DNA from: Corynebacterium xerosis NBRC 16721 = ATCC 373
GTDB lineage: Bacteria > Actinomycetota > Actinomycetes > Mycobacteriales > Mycobacteriaceae
DNA: 64,000 nt
Assembly (NCBI RefSeq): GCF_001552415.1
Contig: NZ_BCRD01000006.1
Location: 62,001-126,000, forward strand
Direction: 5' to 3'
How positions within the stretch are numbered: the stretch's first letter is position 1; each line of letters starts with the position of its first letter. The notes beneath the pieces were generated by a model. It saw nothing but the letters and a program-made list of their open reading frames with translations. It did not search any database and had not been told where the DNA came from. Of the stretch, positions 8,573 to 17,826 are shown piece after piece. The position numbers were made by a program, and so were the translations under genes.

Positions 8573-8947
8573 TCAGCGGAAATGCTCCAGCTCGCGCGCC
8601 TTGATCACCAGTTCGCGGCACATCGCCGCCACTTCCCCGGTATCGGCACCCTCCGACACTGCCGTTTCCACGTCCTCGGCGGCGCATCGCAGCTCGAACA
8701 GTCCATCGCGCAGCGCCGACAGGCGGGCGCCGGACATGCCTGCACCCGTCGTCCGGGCCGATGCGGCCTCGCCGGACCCGGCCATCGCCCCGGCACCGCT
8801 CCCCGACTCCCCCGGCGCCCCCGCCTTGCGGTGCTCGTAGGCCCGCTGGCGGCACGTCTGGTCGCAGTACTTGCGACGGCGGCCGCGCGGCGACAGGGCG
8901 ATTTCCCTGCCGCACCATTCGCAGTGGGCGGGTTCGGTGACGGTCAC
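8573..8947 (-). CDS. Small zinc-finger protein divergent from rbpA
   Basis: 124-residue protein. Near the N-terminus CEWCGREI...KYCDQTCRQRAYEHR forms a four-Cys treble-clef-like zinc finger, a type seen in many actinobacterial proteins of unknown role. A low-complexity Gly/Ala/Ser linker follows, then a helical C-terminal region (about 75-124). The GTG at 8947 is chosen because CATAAT ends 7 bases upstream, indicating a leaderless start; the frame remains open further but would overlap the divergent rbpA promoter. DNA or RNA binding is plausible but unproven. Confidence 0.72.
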   Translation of the reverse strand: MTVTEPAHCEWCGREIALSPRGRRRKYCDQTCRQRAYEHRKAGAPGESGSGAGAMAGSGEAASARTTGAGMSGARLSALRDGLFELRCAAEDVETAVSEGADTGEVAAMCRELVIKARELEHFR

Positions 8948-8954
8948 GACGGCG

Positions 8955-8960
8955 ATTATG
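8955..8960 (-). promoter_or_regulatory. -10 box CATAAT for the zinc-finger gene
   Basis: CATAAT on the minus strand with 7 bases to the GTG start: a leaderless arrangement. Confidence 0.55.
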
Positions 8961-8982
8961 GCACGTCCCGGTGCCCAGGGGT

Positions 8983-8988
8983 TATAAT
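8983..8988 (+). promoter_or_regulatory. -10 box TATAAT for rbpA
   Basis: Perfect TATAAT on the plus strand, about 105 bases upstream of the rbpA start. It gives a 5' untranslated region of roughly 100 bases. No good -35 hexamer is visible, and the promoter is divergent from the leaderless one 23 bases away. Confidence 0.6.
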
Positions 8989-9093
8989 CGAGGGTCAGCG
9001 TTTCGGGAGCGTCGTTTCGGTGCCGCGCATCGGCCAGGTCGCCCCCGATTTCCCGTCCCATCCCCGATCATTTGGAAGAAGGGCCGCCACACC

Positions 9094-9483
9094 ATGGCAG
9101 ATCGAGTTCTTCGCGGCAGCCGCATGGGCGCCGTCTCCTACGAGACCGACCGCGACCACGACCTCGCGCCCCGCCGCATGGTCCGCTACCAGACCGACGA
9201 CGGCATTTTCGAGGTCCCCTTCGCCGACGACGCCGAGATCCCCGGCGAGTGGCTGTGCAAGAACGGCCAGGTCGGCAAGCTCGTCGAGGGCGAGGGCACC
9301 GAGGCCAAGCCGGTCAAGCCGCCGCGCACCCACTGGGACATGCTCCGCGAGCGCCGTTCCATCGAGGACCTCGACGTCCTGCTCGACGAGCGCGTCGACC
9401 TCCTGCGCAAGCGCCGCCGCAACGCCGCGCGCCTGCTCAAGCAGCAGCAGGAAGCCGAGGCCGCGGAGGCCGAGGGCAAGTAG
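9094..9483 (+). CDS. rbpA: RNA polymerase-binding protein RbpA
   Basis: Actinobacterial RNA polymerase-binding protein that stabilises the open promoter complex and contacts the principal sigma factor. The 129-residue sequence has the family start MADRVLRGSRMGAVSYETDR, the core RbpA domain (about 20-75, FEVPFADDAEIPGEWLC) and the C-terminal sigma-interaction helix (THWDMLRERRSIEDLDVLL). A Glu/Ala-rich tail follows. The start at 9094 follows a GAAGAAGGG Shine-Dalgarno-like stretch. It has its own promoter and ends at a strong hairpin. Confidence 0.95.
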   Translation: MADRVLRGSRMGAVSYETDRDHDLAPRRMVRYQTDDGIFEVPFADDAEIPGEWLCKNGQVGKLVEGEGTEAKPVKPPRTHWDMLRERRSIEDLDVLLDERVDLLRKRRRNAARLLKQQQEAEAAEAEGK

Positions 9484-9493
9484 CTTCACGAAG

Positions 9494-9531
9494 AATCGAC
9501 CCGGAAGACCGCATGGCCTTCCGGGTCGATT
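9494..9531. terminator. Bidirectional terminator hairpin between rbpA and ppm1
   Basis: Stem AATCGACCCGGAAG/CTTCCGGGTCGATT with a 10-base loop lies between convergent genes. The 11-bp motif CGTCGTCAAGC follows directly at 9532-9542. Confidence 0.75.
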
Positions 9532-9560
9532 CGTCGTCAAGCACGGTCGCCGTGCGGCAC

Positions 9561-10352
9561 CTACCTGCGCTTGTCGATGGCGTGCTTGGCCAGGCGGCCG
9601 ACCTCGTCTGCGATGTCGCGGACCTGGCCGGCGCGGAAACCGAGGCCCCACTTGGTCACGGCGGTCAGCGAATCGGTGACGAAGCTGCCCGACAGCTTCG
9701 ACTCGCCGTGGACGCGTTCGGTGAAGGTGATGGGCACCTCGCGGACGTCGAAGCCGGCGCGCACGGTCTTCCAGCCGATCTCCGTCTGGAACAGGTACGC
9801 CTCCTTGCCGATGGCGTCGAGGTCCAGCGTCTCCAGCACCTCGCGGCGGAAGGCGCGGTACCCGGCGGTGATGTCGCGGATGCCGGCGCCGAGCAGCGCC
9901 GAAATGTAGATGTTGCCGCCGCGCGACAGGATCTTGCGCGACGCCGGCCAATTCACCGTGGACCCGCCCGGCACGTAGCGCGAGCCGATGACCAGGTCGG
10001 CGCCGTCGTCGATGGCGTCGAGAAGCAGCTGCAGCTGCTCCGGGGCGTGGGAACCGTCGGCATCCATCTCGCACAGCACCCGGTAGTCGCGCTCCAGGCC
10101 CCATGCGAAGCCCGCGCGGTAGGCGCCCCACAGTCCGCTCTTGCCCTCGCGGTGCAGGACGTGGATCTGCTCGCGAGCCTCGGCGGCCAGCGCGTCGGCG
10201 ACGTCGCCGGTGCCGTCGGGCGAGGAATCGTCGACGACGAGGATGTGCACGTCCGGCTGCGCATCGCGCAGTCGCCCGACGACGAGCGGCAGGTTCTCGC
10301 GCTCGTTGAACGTCGGGATGATGACGAGGGTGCTGTCACTCGGCTTGGCCAC
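9561..10352 (-). CDS. ppm1: Polyprenol monophosphomannose synthase
   Basis: GT2-family enzyme that transfers mannose from GDP-mannose to polyprenyl phosphate. It makes the lipid donor for lipomannan/lipoarabinomannan and protein mannosylation at the inner face of the membrane. The 263-residue sequence has the GT-A start [27 protein letters not shown] and the metal-binding EMDADGSH, with no membrane segment. It is separate from Lnt here, the corynebacterial arrangement; in Mycobacterium tuberculosis the two are one polypeptide. The GTG start shares its G with the TAG stop of lnt, with AAGGAGC a few bases upstream, so the two are coupled. Confidence 0.93.
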   Translation of the reverse strand: MAKPSDSTLVIIPTFNERENLPLVVGRLRDAQPDVHILVVDDSSPDGTGDVADALAAEAREQIHVLHREGKSGLWGAYRAGFAWGLERDYRVLCEMDADGSHAPEQLQLLLDAIDDGADLVIGSRYVPGGSTVNWPASRKILSRGGNIYISALLGAGIRDITAGYRAFRREVLETLDLDAIGKEAYLFQTEIGWKTVRAGFDVREVPITFTERVHGESKLSGSFVTDSLTAVTKWGLGFRAGQVRDIADEVGRLAKHAIDKRR

Positions 10353-11920
10353 TATCGCTCCTTATGGGATTCCTGCTGGTGCTCGGTTTCGCGGCCCGCG
10401 GCGGCCGCGCGCATGGCACGGCGCACCGCACCGATCAGCGCGAGCGCGGCGAGGGCGACGATGGCCCACTCCACCGCTCCACCATACCGGGCGGCGATGG
10501 TGAGGTCGTCGCGCAGAGGCAGGTCGGCGGTGAGCACCTTCTGCTCGAAGATTTCCGTCTCCTGCTGCACCGCCCCGTCGGGGCCGACGATGGCGCTGAC
10601 GCCGCTGGTCGCCGCCACGACGACGGCGCGGTCGAATTCGATGGCGCGCATGCGGCTCATTGCCAGCTGCTGGTACGTCATGTCGGTGTAGCCGAACGTG
10701 GCGTTGTTCGTCGGCGTGGCCAGGATCGTGGCGCCGTTGTTCACCGCGTCGCGGAAGGCGGGGTCGAACACCACTTCGTAGCAGGTGGCGATGCCCATGG
10801 CGATGGTCCCGGCCGCACCCCTGTCGACCTCGATGACGCCGTCGCCGGTGCCCGGCGTCATGTCGCCGGCGCGGTCGACCAGCGGGGTGATCATGCGCAG
10901 CAGATCGCGGAAGGGCATGGTCTCGCCGAAGGGCTGCAGGTAGATCTTCTCGTGGCGCTGCCCGTCGACCGGCCCCGCCTCGGGGTCCCACAGGACCATG
11001 GTGTTCTGCACGCCGTCGTCGTAGGTGAACGTGCCCACGATGATCGGCGCGTCGATGTCGCGCACGGCGGCGTCGATGATCCGCGCGGCTTCCGCATCGG
11101 TGAAGGGGCTGACGTCCGACGAATTCTCCGGCCACACCACCAGGTCCGGTTTCGGCTCCTCGCCGGCGCGGACTCGGTCGGCCAGGTCGCGGGTGGCGTC
11201 GGCGTGGTTTTCCAGCACGGCGCGGCGCTGCGCGTTGAACTCCATGCCCATCCGCGGCACGTTGCCCTGCACCGCGGCGATGCGCACGGTGCCGACGTCG
11301 TCGCCGGTCGCCGGCTGCGCCACGACGCCGATGGCCAACGGCACCAGGATCAGCGCCACGCCGGTCACCCATTGCTTGACGACGAGCGACGCGACCCCCG
11401 CAGCGGCCAATGCCGCGAGGAATCCGACGAGGGCGACTCCGCCGAGGACGGCGGCGTCGTCGAGTGGGCCGCCGAGCTGTCCCCAGCCGACGCGCAACCA
11501 CGGGAAACCCCCGAAAGGCCAGCGTGCGAGCAGCGCTTCGCCGGTGAGGACCGCGGCGGCGGCGCCGACGGCGCGGACGGGCCACGGCAGATCGGCGCCG
11601 AGAATGAACCGGGCCAGCAGCACCCCCGGGATCTGCATCAGGCCCAGCGTCACGGCCAACGCGACATATGGCATGGCGCCGACGAATTCGGCGATCCACG
11701 GCAAGGCGATCATCGCGGTGACGAAGCCCCAGACGACCGCCAGGCCGACCGTTGCGCGCCACGAGGGGCGGCCGAGCAGTGCGACGAACAGCATCGCGAC
11801 GCCGGCCCAGCCCAGCCACCACAGCCCAAACGGCTGGAACGACCACGCGACGAAGGCGCCGCCGATCGCGGTCAGCAGGAAACGTGCCAGGACCAGCTTC
11901 CCGCCGGACGGAAGCGTCAT
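10352..11920 (-). CDS. lnt: Apolipoprotein N-acyltransferase
   Basis: Membrane enzyme that adds the third acyl chain to the N-terminal Cys of lipoproteins. The 522-residue sequence begins with about six to seven hydrophobic helices (to about residue 200). A nitrilase-like extracytoplasmic domain with the Glu-Lys-Cys triad follows: Glu in VWPENSSD, Lys in [11 protein letters not shown] and Cys in [13 protein letters not shown] last helix precedes a basic tail. In corynebacteria this protein also supports the adjacent mannosyltransferase. The start overlaps the fxsA stop by ATGA and its end touches ppm1, so fxsA-lnt-ppm1 form one operon. Confidence 0.93.
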   Translation of the reverse strand: MTLPSGGKLVLARFLLTAIGGAFVAWSFQPFGLWWLGWAGVAMLFVALLGRPSWRATVGLAVVWGFVTAMIALPWIAEFVGAMPYVALAVTLGLMQIPGVLLARFILGADLPWPVRAVGAAAAVLTGEALLARWPFGGFPWLRVGWGQLGGPLDDAAVLGGVALVGFLAALAAAGVASLVVKQWVTGVALILVPLAIGVVAQPATGDDVGTVRIAAVQGNVPRMGMEFNAQRRAVLENHADATRDLADRVRAGEEPKPDLVVWPENSSDVSPFTDAEAARIIDAAVRDIDAPIIVGTFTYDDGVQNTMVLWDPEAGPVDGQRHEKIYLQPFGETMPFRDLLRMITPLVDRAGDMTPGTGDGVIEVDRGAAGTIAMGIATCYEVVFDPAFRDAVNNGATILATPTNNATFGYTDMTYQQLAMSRMRAIEFDRAVVVAATSGVSAIVGPDGAVQQETEIFEQKVLTADLPLRDDLTIAARYGGAVEWAIVALAALALIGAVRRAMRAAAAGRETEHQQESHKER

Positions 11921-12753
11921 GCGCGCGGCTCCGGGCCCGCACCGTCGGAATCGTCGCCGTCCCGCTTGTCGCCGGAATCGTCGTCGGGACGCTCATCGAT
12001 GACCCCGTCATCGGAGGCGCCGGCTCCCCTGCGCCCGCCGCGCCGGTTCTCGTCTTCTCGGGCCCAATCATCGAGCTCGCTGAGATCGTCGGGCACGTCG
12101 AAGGTGATGCGCTCGCCGGTCCCTCGGCCCAGGCGGCGGGGTGCGGAGGCGTCGTCCGTCGCAAAGCCCGGCCCGGAGGAACCGGCGGGTGCGGTCGGGT
12201 CATCGTGGTCGATGATCTCCGCGCCGTCGTCGCCGTACTTCACGCCGTACTGCTGGATCACGAACATGCTCTTCGAGCCCGTGCGCTGGAACCACGAGCC
12301 CAGCGACGCACCGCCGACCTTGCGGATCAGCCACTTCGTCGGCGGCAGGATCAGCGCCAGGCCGATCACCGTCGACACGAAACCGGGCAGCGCCAGCAAC
12401 AGGCAGCCGACCATGAGCATCGCGGAATCGACCATGAGCGTGCCGGCCGAAGCGAGGGCCTTGCGGGCCTCCGTCTCGCCCGCGGCGGGATCGAAGACGG
12501 CGGCGGCCGGGTCGGACGCGTCGGCCGTGCCGGCCCTGCCTGCGGCACCGTGCCCCATCGCCTCCTGGGCGGCGATGGCGTCGTCCATGGCGCGTGCGGT
12601 CAGGCGGCGCATCTCCCACGCCGCGGCGATCACGCCGACCAGGAACAACCCGCCGAGCGCGAGGATGGCCCAGCCGAAGCCGATCCACTGGGCCACCGCG
12701 ACGAACGCGGCGATTTCGACGATCAAGTACAGCAGCAGAAGGGCCCGTGACAT
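11917..12753 (-). CDS. FxsA family membrane protein
   Basis: 278-residue protein. Its first 150 residues are an FxsA domain with three hydrophobic segments (MSRALLLLYLIVEIAAFVAV, then WAILALGGLFLVGVIAAAWE, then a later pair). A long hydrophilic C-terminal extension rich in Asp, Arg, Gly and Pro is probably disordered and cytoplasmic. FxsA of E. coli affects phage exclusion by the F plasmid; its role in actinobacteria is unknown. TAGGCT ends 7 bases before the ATG at 12753, fixing a leaderless start. The longer frame upstream to 12918 is rejected. Confidence 0.83.
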   Translation of the reverse strand: MSRALLLLYLIVEIAAFVAVAQWIGFGWAILALGGLFLVGVIAAAWEMRRLTARAMDDAIAAQEAMGHGAAGRAGTADASDPAAAVFDPAAGETEARKALASAGTLMVDSAMLMVGCLLLALPGFVSTVIGLALILPPTKWLIRKVGGASLGSWFQRTGSKSMFVIQQYGVKYGDDGAEIIDHDDPTAPAGSSGPGFATDDASAPRRLGRGTGERITFDVPDDLSELDDWAREDENRRGGRRGAGASDDGVIDERPDDDSGDKRDGDDSDGAGPEPRA

Positions 12754-12760
12754 GCGGTCC

Positions 12761-12766
12761 AGCCTA
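12761..12766 (-). promoter_or_regulatory. -10 box TAGGCT for fxsA-lnt-ppm1
   Basis: TAGGCT on the minus strand, 7 bases from the fxsA ATG: leaderless start of the operon. Confidence 0.55.
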
Positions 12767-12910
12767 CCGTCCCGCCGGTGCCGCCGACGCGGTGTTCGCG
12801 GGCGGCGTAAACTCGGCGGACCAGGCCGAACGTGTCCTGGATCACATCGCGTTCCGGGGTCCGGCCCAGGTCCGGGCCAGTGCGCGGGGCGCGAAACGAA
12901 AGGACCCGTC

Positions 12911-13375
12911 ATGGGCACCTCCTTCTCCCCCTACCTCCACTTCCACGGCAACGCCGCCGAGGCGATGGCCACCTACGGTGCGATCTTCGGCGGCTCCCCC
13001 GACATCGTCACCTTCGGCCAGTTCGGCGGCGCCGATCCCGCCATCGCCGGCCAGGTCATGCACTCGTCGCTCCGCGCCGGCCCGGGGCTGCTGATCATGG
13101 CGTCCGACACCCCGTCGGAGATGGGCGGCGGTTACGACGTGGCCGGCAACACCAGTGTCGCGGTGATCTCCGATGGTGCCGACCCCGCCGACGATGCGAC
13201 GCTCACCGGCTGGTGGGACGCCCTGAGCGACGGCGCGACCATCATCGCGCCGTTGGCGGAGGCGCCGTGGGGAGGCAAGTTCGGCATGCTCACCGACCGC
13301 TTCGGCGTGCGGTGGATGTTCGACATCACAGCCGTCGGCACCGGAGTGGACACAGGGGCCGGCTCGCCCGGATGA
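12911..13375 (+). CDS. VOC/PhnB-like glyoxalase-superfamily protein
   Basis: 154-residue protein of the vicinal-oxygen-chelate superfamily, of the PhnB/3-demethylubiquinone-type group (FSPYLHFHGNAAEAMATYGAIFGG at the start and APWGGKFGMLTDRFGVRWMFDI at the end). It would form a dimer of beta-alpha-beta-beta-beta modules. Metal and substrate cannot be assigned; many such proteins have no known reaction. The ATG at 12911 is preceded by a purine-rich GAAAGGA about 8 bases upstream. It is convergent with cobN across a repeat-rich gap. Confidence 0.85.
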   Translation: MGTSFSPYLHFHGNAAEAMATYGAIFGGSPDIVTFGQFGGADPAIAGQVMHSSLRAGPGLLIMASDTPSEMGGGYDVAGNTSVAVISDGADPADDATLTGWWDALSDGATIIAPLAEAPWGGKFGMLTDRFGVRWMFDITAVGTGVDTGAGSPG

Positions 13376-13431
13376 CCCTGCCCGAGTAGTCGCACCGGGG
13401 TAGCTGCGCCCTATGCCGGCCGTGGCGTTTT

Positions 13432-13527
13432 GATCTGCAACAACTTGGTCGATTCGTGGCATGAAACCCCGATATCGGCCCGTTTCGGGGCCGGATTTGC
13501 CGCGAATCGACCGACTCGGTGCAGATC
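13432..13527. repeat. 96-bp imperfect long palindrome
   Basis: Outer arms GATCTGCA/TGCAGATC, middle arms GGTCGATTCG/CGAATCGACC and a core CCCCGA/TCGGGG fold into one long interrupted hairpin. No terminal direct repeats or coding capacity were seen. It resembles in size and layout the palindromes at 56074 and 60043. Confidence 0.7.
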
Positions 13528-13775
13528 AAGATTTCACTGTGACGGGTGTGATTGCTGGTGCTCGTGTGCCGTTCGGCTGGAGTGTCCTTCGGGGTGAATG
13601 CCCGGTGCACCACGTCGCCCGAGGAGCCGCGCCCGACGGCAGCGACCCCGCTTGGGCAGCAGCGCCCGACAGGCGCGCCCGAGGTCGGCGCCGACGGCCC
13701 CCGGACCCCTCCGAACATGCCCCAATCACCGGATGAAACCGGAAACCCTGACCGAGGGGAGACATGTCCGGAGAG

Positions 13776-13871
13776 GACCGGGCACCGCCGGCGCCGAACG
13801 CGCGCGGGACCGGGCACCGCCGGCGCCGAACGCGCGCGGGACCGGGCACCGCCGGCGCCGAACGTGCGCGG
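13776..13871. repeat. Three tandem copies of a 32-bp GC-rich repeat
   Basis: Unit begins GACCGGGCACCGCCGGCGCC. Copies start at 13776, 13808 and 13840; the third differs at one base, and a decayed fourth follows. Copies abut without spacers, so this is a minisatellite, not a CRISPR array. Confidence 0.9.
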
Positions 13872-13903
13872 GTCCGGCGCACGGCAGAACCAAACCCGCC
13901 GCG

Positions 13904-16900
13904 CTACCTGTCCTCGAGATCGCCCTCCGTTTCCAGGAAGGTCCGGCGCAGCAGCTCGAGGCGCCCATCGTCCGGGTTTTCCCACATCTCGCGGTCGGCG
14001 GCCTCGAGCAACCGCTCCGAGATGTCGTGCAGGGCCCACGGGTTCGACTTGTCGAAGAACTCGCGGTTGGCGGGATCGGCGACGTATTCGTCGGTGAGCG
14101 TCTCGTACATCCAGTCGTCCATGACGCCGGTGGTGGCGTCGTAGCCGAAGAGGTAGTCGACGGTGGCGGCCATCTCGAACGCGCCCTTGTATCCGTGCGC
14201 GCGCATGGCGGCCATCCACCGCGGGTTGACCACGCGGGCGCGGAAGACGCGGCGGGTCTCCTCATGGAGGGTGCGGGTGCGCACGGCATCGGGCCGCGTC
14301 GAGTCGCCGACGTAGGCCTCCGGGTCCGTGCCGGTCAGGGCGCGGACGGTGGCGATCATGCCGCCGTGGAACTGGTAGTAGTCGTCGGAATCGGCGATGT
14401 CGTGCTCGCGGGTGTCGGCGTTTTTCGCGGCGACCTGGATGCGGCGGTAGGCCGTGCGCATCTCGTCGGCGGCGGGCGCGCCATCGACGCCGCGGCCGTA
14501 GGCGTAGCCGCCCCAGGTGGTGTACACGGCGGCGAGGTCCTCGTCGTCGTGCCACGAACCGGAGTCGATCAACTGCAGCAGGCCCGCCCCGTAGGTGCCC
14601 GGCTTGGAGCCGAAGATGCGGCGGGGCCTGGGCTTTGCGACGCCGCCGGTCTCCCCCGCTCCGGCGTGCCCGCCGGATTCGGCCGTCTCCGGATCGTCGG
14701 CGAGTGCGTGCGCCCGGATGAAGTTGACCTCATCGGGTTCGTCGAGGCCGGCCACGAGGGCGATGGCGTCGTCAAGCAAATCGATGACGTGCGGGAACGC
14801 ATCGCGGAAGAAACCGGAGATGCGGACGGTGACGTCGATGCGCGGGCGGCCCAGTTCCTCGGCGGGGATGACCTCCAGGCCGGTGATGCGCCGCGACGCC
14901 TCGTCCCACACCGGGCGCACGCCGATGAGCGCCAGGACCTCGGCGATGTCGTCGCCGGACGTGCGCATGGCCGAGGTCCCCCACACCGACAGACCGACCG
15001 ATGCCGGATACTCGCCGCCGTGGTCGGCGCGGTAGCGGTCGATGAGGCCATCGGCCAGGCGCTCGCCGGTCTCCCACGCCAGCCGCGACGGGATCGCCTT
15101 CGGATCGACCGAGTAGAAGTTGCGGCCGGTGGGCAGCACGTTGACCAGGCCGCGCAACGGCGAACCGGAGGGGCCCGCCGGGATGAAACCACCGTCGAGG
15201 GCGTGGAGGATCCGCGGGATTTCGCCGGCGGTCGCCGCCAGCCGCGGCAGGATTTCGTCGCGGGTGAAGGACAGAAGCTTGACGACGTCCTCCCGCACCT
15301 CCGGATCCAGCGCATGGGCGCCGATGGCGTCGTCGGCGAGTGCGCCGAGGTCGACGGCCGGATCGGCGATGAGCGCGGTGATCAGCGCCGTGGCGATGGC
15401 GTCGATGCGATCGACGTCGGCGCGGGCGTCGCCGCCGTCTTCGGCGAGTCCCAGCGTTTCGCGCAGGCCCGGCAGCGTGAACTCGCCGCCCCACAGCTGG
15501 CGGGCGCGCAGCATCGTGGACACGGTGCCGGAGAGGTCCTCCCCCGACGGCGCGCGGCCGAGGATGTGCAGGCCGCCGCGGATGGCGGCGTCCTTGATCT
15601 CGCACAGCCACCCGTCGACGTGCATGAGCATGTCGTCGAAGACGTCCTCGTCGGGACGCTGATCCCAGCCGAGGTCGCGGTCCATCTGCGCCGCCGAGAT
15701 GAGCGTCCAGATCTCCTGGCGGATCGCAGGCAGCTTCGCCGGATCCATGGCGGAGATGTTCTGGTGCTCGTCGAGGAGCTGCTCCAGGCGGGTGATGTCG
15801 CCGTAGGACTCGGCGCGGGCCATCGGCGGAATCAGGTGGTCGACCAGCGTGGCGTGGGCGCGGCGCTTGGCCTGTGTGCCCTCGCCGGGGTCGTTGACCA
15901 GGAACGGGTAGATCAGCGGCAGATCGCCGATGGCCTGGTCCGGGCCGCACGACGCCGACAGTCCGACTGTCTTGCCCGGCAGCCACTCCATGTTGCCGTG
16001 CTTGCCCATGTGGATCACCGCGTCGGCGCCGAAGCCCCCGGCCTCGGCCGCACGGGCCAGCCAGTGGTAGCAGGCCAGGTAGTGGTGGGTCGGCGGCAGA
16101 TCGGGGTCGTGGTAGATGCCCACGGGATTGTCGCCGAAACCGCGCGGCGGCTGCACCATGACCACGACGTTGCCGAAGCGCAGACCGGCGATGTAGATGT
16201 CGCCGCTGTCCGGGTGGACGTACAGCGAGCCGGGGGCCTCGCCCCAGTGGTCGATCATGGTTTCGCGCAGGTCCAACGGCAGCGTCTCGAAGTGCTCGGC
16301 GTAGACGTCGGCGGGCAGGCGCAGCTCGTTGGCGGCCATGACCTTCTCGGTCAGCCAATCCGGGTCCTGGCCGCCGGCGTCGATGATGGCGTGCATGAAC
16401 GCATCGGCCGCGGCGGTGCGCGCCTCGGCGTCGCCGTCGCGCTCGGCGGCGGCGTAGGCGGCGAATCCGGGGATGGCGGTGACGTCGCCGAGGTCGTAAC
16501 CGGCGTTGTGCAGGGCATGAAGGACCTTCAGCGTCGACGCCGGGGTGTCCAGACCGACGGCGTTGCCGATGCGGGCGTGCTTGGTCGGGTAGGCCGACAG
16601 CATGACCACGATCTTCTTGTCGGCGTTGGCCAGGTGCCGCAAGCGCGCGTGGCGCACGGCGATGCCGGCCAGACGGGTGCAGCGTTCGTAGTCGGGGACG
16701 TAGGCGATCAGGTCGTCGGCGTCGATCTCCTTGAACGAAAACGGCACCGAGATCAGTCGGCCGTCGAACTCGGGGACCGCGACCTGGGTGGCCACGTCCA
16801 GCGGCGTCAGGCCCTCGTCGTTGTCCTCCCACGCGTCGCGCGGCGAGGTCAGCGCCAGGCCCTGGATGATCGGGATGTCCAGCTCCGCCAGCGCGGCGAC

Positions 16901-17653
16901 GTCCCACGTGCCGTCGTCGCCGCCGGCCTGGGCCAGCGCCGGGCGGTTGCCGCCCGCGGCGAGCACCGTGGTGATCAGCGCGTCGCAGGTGCCCAGTTCG
17001 GCGAGCAGGTCGTCGCCGGCGGTGCGCAGCGATGCGGCGTACAGGGGCTTGGCGACGGCCCCCCGCTCCTCGATGGCCTCGCACAAGGCCGAGACGTAGG
17101 CCGTGTTGCCCGCCAGGTGCTGGGCGCGGTAGTAGATCACGCCGATGGTCGGGGCGGCCGCGTCGGTGTCGGCGTCGGCGTCGGTGGTCGCGGGGCCGTG
17201 GCCCGATCCCCACGTGCGCTCGAGGCGGCCCCAGGCGGGCAGCCGCTTCGGCTCCGCGAAGCCCAGGCCGGTGAACAGCAGGGTGTCCGACAGGAAGTTG
17301 TGCAGCTGAACCAGGTTGTCGGCGCCGCCCTCGGCGAGATACGCGTGGGCCGTGGTGGCGACGTTGGCGGGGACGGTCGAATACTCCGTCAATTCCGCGT
17401 CGGGGGCCTGTTCACCGGAGACCAGCACCGTCGGCACGCCCGAGGCGATGACCGCGTCGATGCCCTCCTCCCACGCGCGCCGCCCGCCGAGGAGACGGAT
17501 GACGGCGACGTCGCAGCGGTCGAGGAGGCCGGGCAGGTCGTCGTCGAGCAAACGGGAGGGATTCGCCCACCGGAACCGGACGTCCTCCCCCGATGCGGTC
17601 GCGGCCCTGGCGGACAGGAGATCGGTGTCGGACGTGGAGAGCAGCAAAATCAT
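13904..17653 (-). CDS. cobN: Cobaltochelatase large subunit CobN
   Basis: Large subunit (1249 residues) of the ATP-dependent aerobic cobaltochelatase, which inserts Co2+ into hydrogenobyrinic acid a,c-diamide. Family length is about 1200-1270. Characteristic stretches include IHMGKHGNMEWLPGKTVGLS and LPTGRNFYSVDPKAIPS. The partner ATPase/MoxR-type subunits (CobS/CobT or BchI/D-like) are not in the window. The start at MILLLSTSDTD (17653) is chosen; an upstream extension to 17728 would translate riboswitch sequence. A cobalamin riboswitch precedes it, so vitamin B12 should repress it. A Gly/Ala/Glu-rich insertion lies near residue 1000. Confidence 0.95.
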   Translation of the reverse strand: MILLLSTSDTDLLSARAATASGEDVRFRWANPSRLLDDDLPGLLDRCDVAVIRLLGGRRAWEEGIDAVIASGVPTVLVSGEQAPDAELTEYSTVPANVATTAHAYLAEGGADNLVQLHNFLSDTLLFTGLGFAEPKRLPAWGRLERTWGSGHGPATTDADADTDAAAPTIGVIYYRAQHLAGNTAYVSALCEAIEERGAVAKPLYAASLRTAGDDLLAELGTCDALITTVLAAGGNRPALAQAGGDDGTWDVAALAELDIPIIQGLALTSPRDAWEDNDEGLTPLDVATQVAVPEFDGRLISVPFSFKEIDADDLIAYVPDYERCTRLAGIAVRHARLRHLANADKKIVVMLSAYPTKHARIGNAVGLDTPASTLKVLHALHNAGYDLGDVTAIPGFAAYAAAERDGDAEARTAAADAFMHAIIDAGGQDPDWLTEKVMAANELRLPADVYAEHFETLPLDLRETMIDHWGEAPGSLYVHPDSGDIYIAGLRFGNVVVMVQPPRGFGDNPVGIYHDPDLPPTHHYLACYHWLARAAEAGGFGADAVIHMGKHGNMEWLPGKTVGLSASCGPDQAIGDLPLIYPFLVNDPGEGTQAKRRAHATLVDHLIPPMARAESYGDITRLEQLLDEHQNISAMDPAKLPAIRQEIWTLISAAQMDRDLGWDQRPDEDVFDDMLMHVDGWLCEIKDAAIRGGLHILGRAPSGEDLSGTVSTMLRARQLWGGEFTLPGLRETLGLAEDGGDARADVDRIDAIATALITALIADPAVDLGALADDAIGAHALDPEVREDVVKLLSFTRDEILPRLAATAGEIPRILHALDGGFIPAGPSGSPLRGLVNVLPTGRNFYSVDPKAIPSRLAWETGERLADGLIDRYRADHGGEYPASVGLSVWGTSAMRTSGDDIAEVLALIGVRPVWDEASRRITGLEVIPAEELGRPRIDVTVRISGFFRDAFPHVIDLLDDAIALVAGLDEPDEVNFIRAHALADDPETAESGGHAGAGETGGVAKPRPRRIFGSKPGTYGAGLLQLIDSGSWHDDEDLAAVYTTWGGYAYGRGVDGAPAADEMRTAYRRIQVAAKNADTREHDIADSDDYYQFHGGMIATVRALTGTDPEAYVGDSTRPDAVRTRTLHEETRRVFRARVVNPRWMAAMRAHGYKGAFEMAATVDYLFGYDATTGVMDDWMYETLTDEYVADPANREFFDKSNPWALHDISERLLEAADREMWENPDDGRLELLRRTFLETEGDLEDR

Positions 17654-17689
17654 CGTGGCTGCGCGCCTTTCCCGGGGATTTTCGCGCCC

Positions 17690-17805
17690 CGTGGCAAGCT
17701 TCCCGGGCTGCGGGGGTCTGACTTTCACAGTGGCGCGACCGTCCGGAATTTCACCGGCTTCCCCAGCACCCGGGTCGGGTGGATGTTACTTCCGGGCAGC
17801 CTACC
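17690..17805 (-). promoter_or_regulatory. Cobalamin (B12) riboswitch upstream of cobN
   Basis: Read on the minus strand the leader contains GCCGGTGAAATTCCGG (17758-17743), then GACGGTCGCGCCACTGTGA and AAGTCAGACCCCCGC. These are the conserved core and B12-box region of the cobalamin riboswitch. It ends about 40 bases before the cobN start, the usual placement for control by start-site occlusion. Boundaries are approximate. Confidence 0.9.
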
Positions 17806-17826
17806 CCGGCCCGGAAGCGATGCGGG

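Larger units (their letters stand above)
13376..13903. other. Gene-free region with palindrome and 32-bp tandem repeat
   Basis: 528 bases between the convergent VOC gene and cobN. The gap holds a 96-bp imperfect palindrome (13432-13527) and three 32-bp tandem copies (13776-13871). Open frames here are made by GC-rich repeats and show no protein-like composition. Confidence 0.7.

Noticed and set aside
13776-13871. Possible CRISPR array
   Set aside because: The 32-bp copies abut with no spacers and no cas genes are present; it is a minisatellite.
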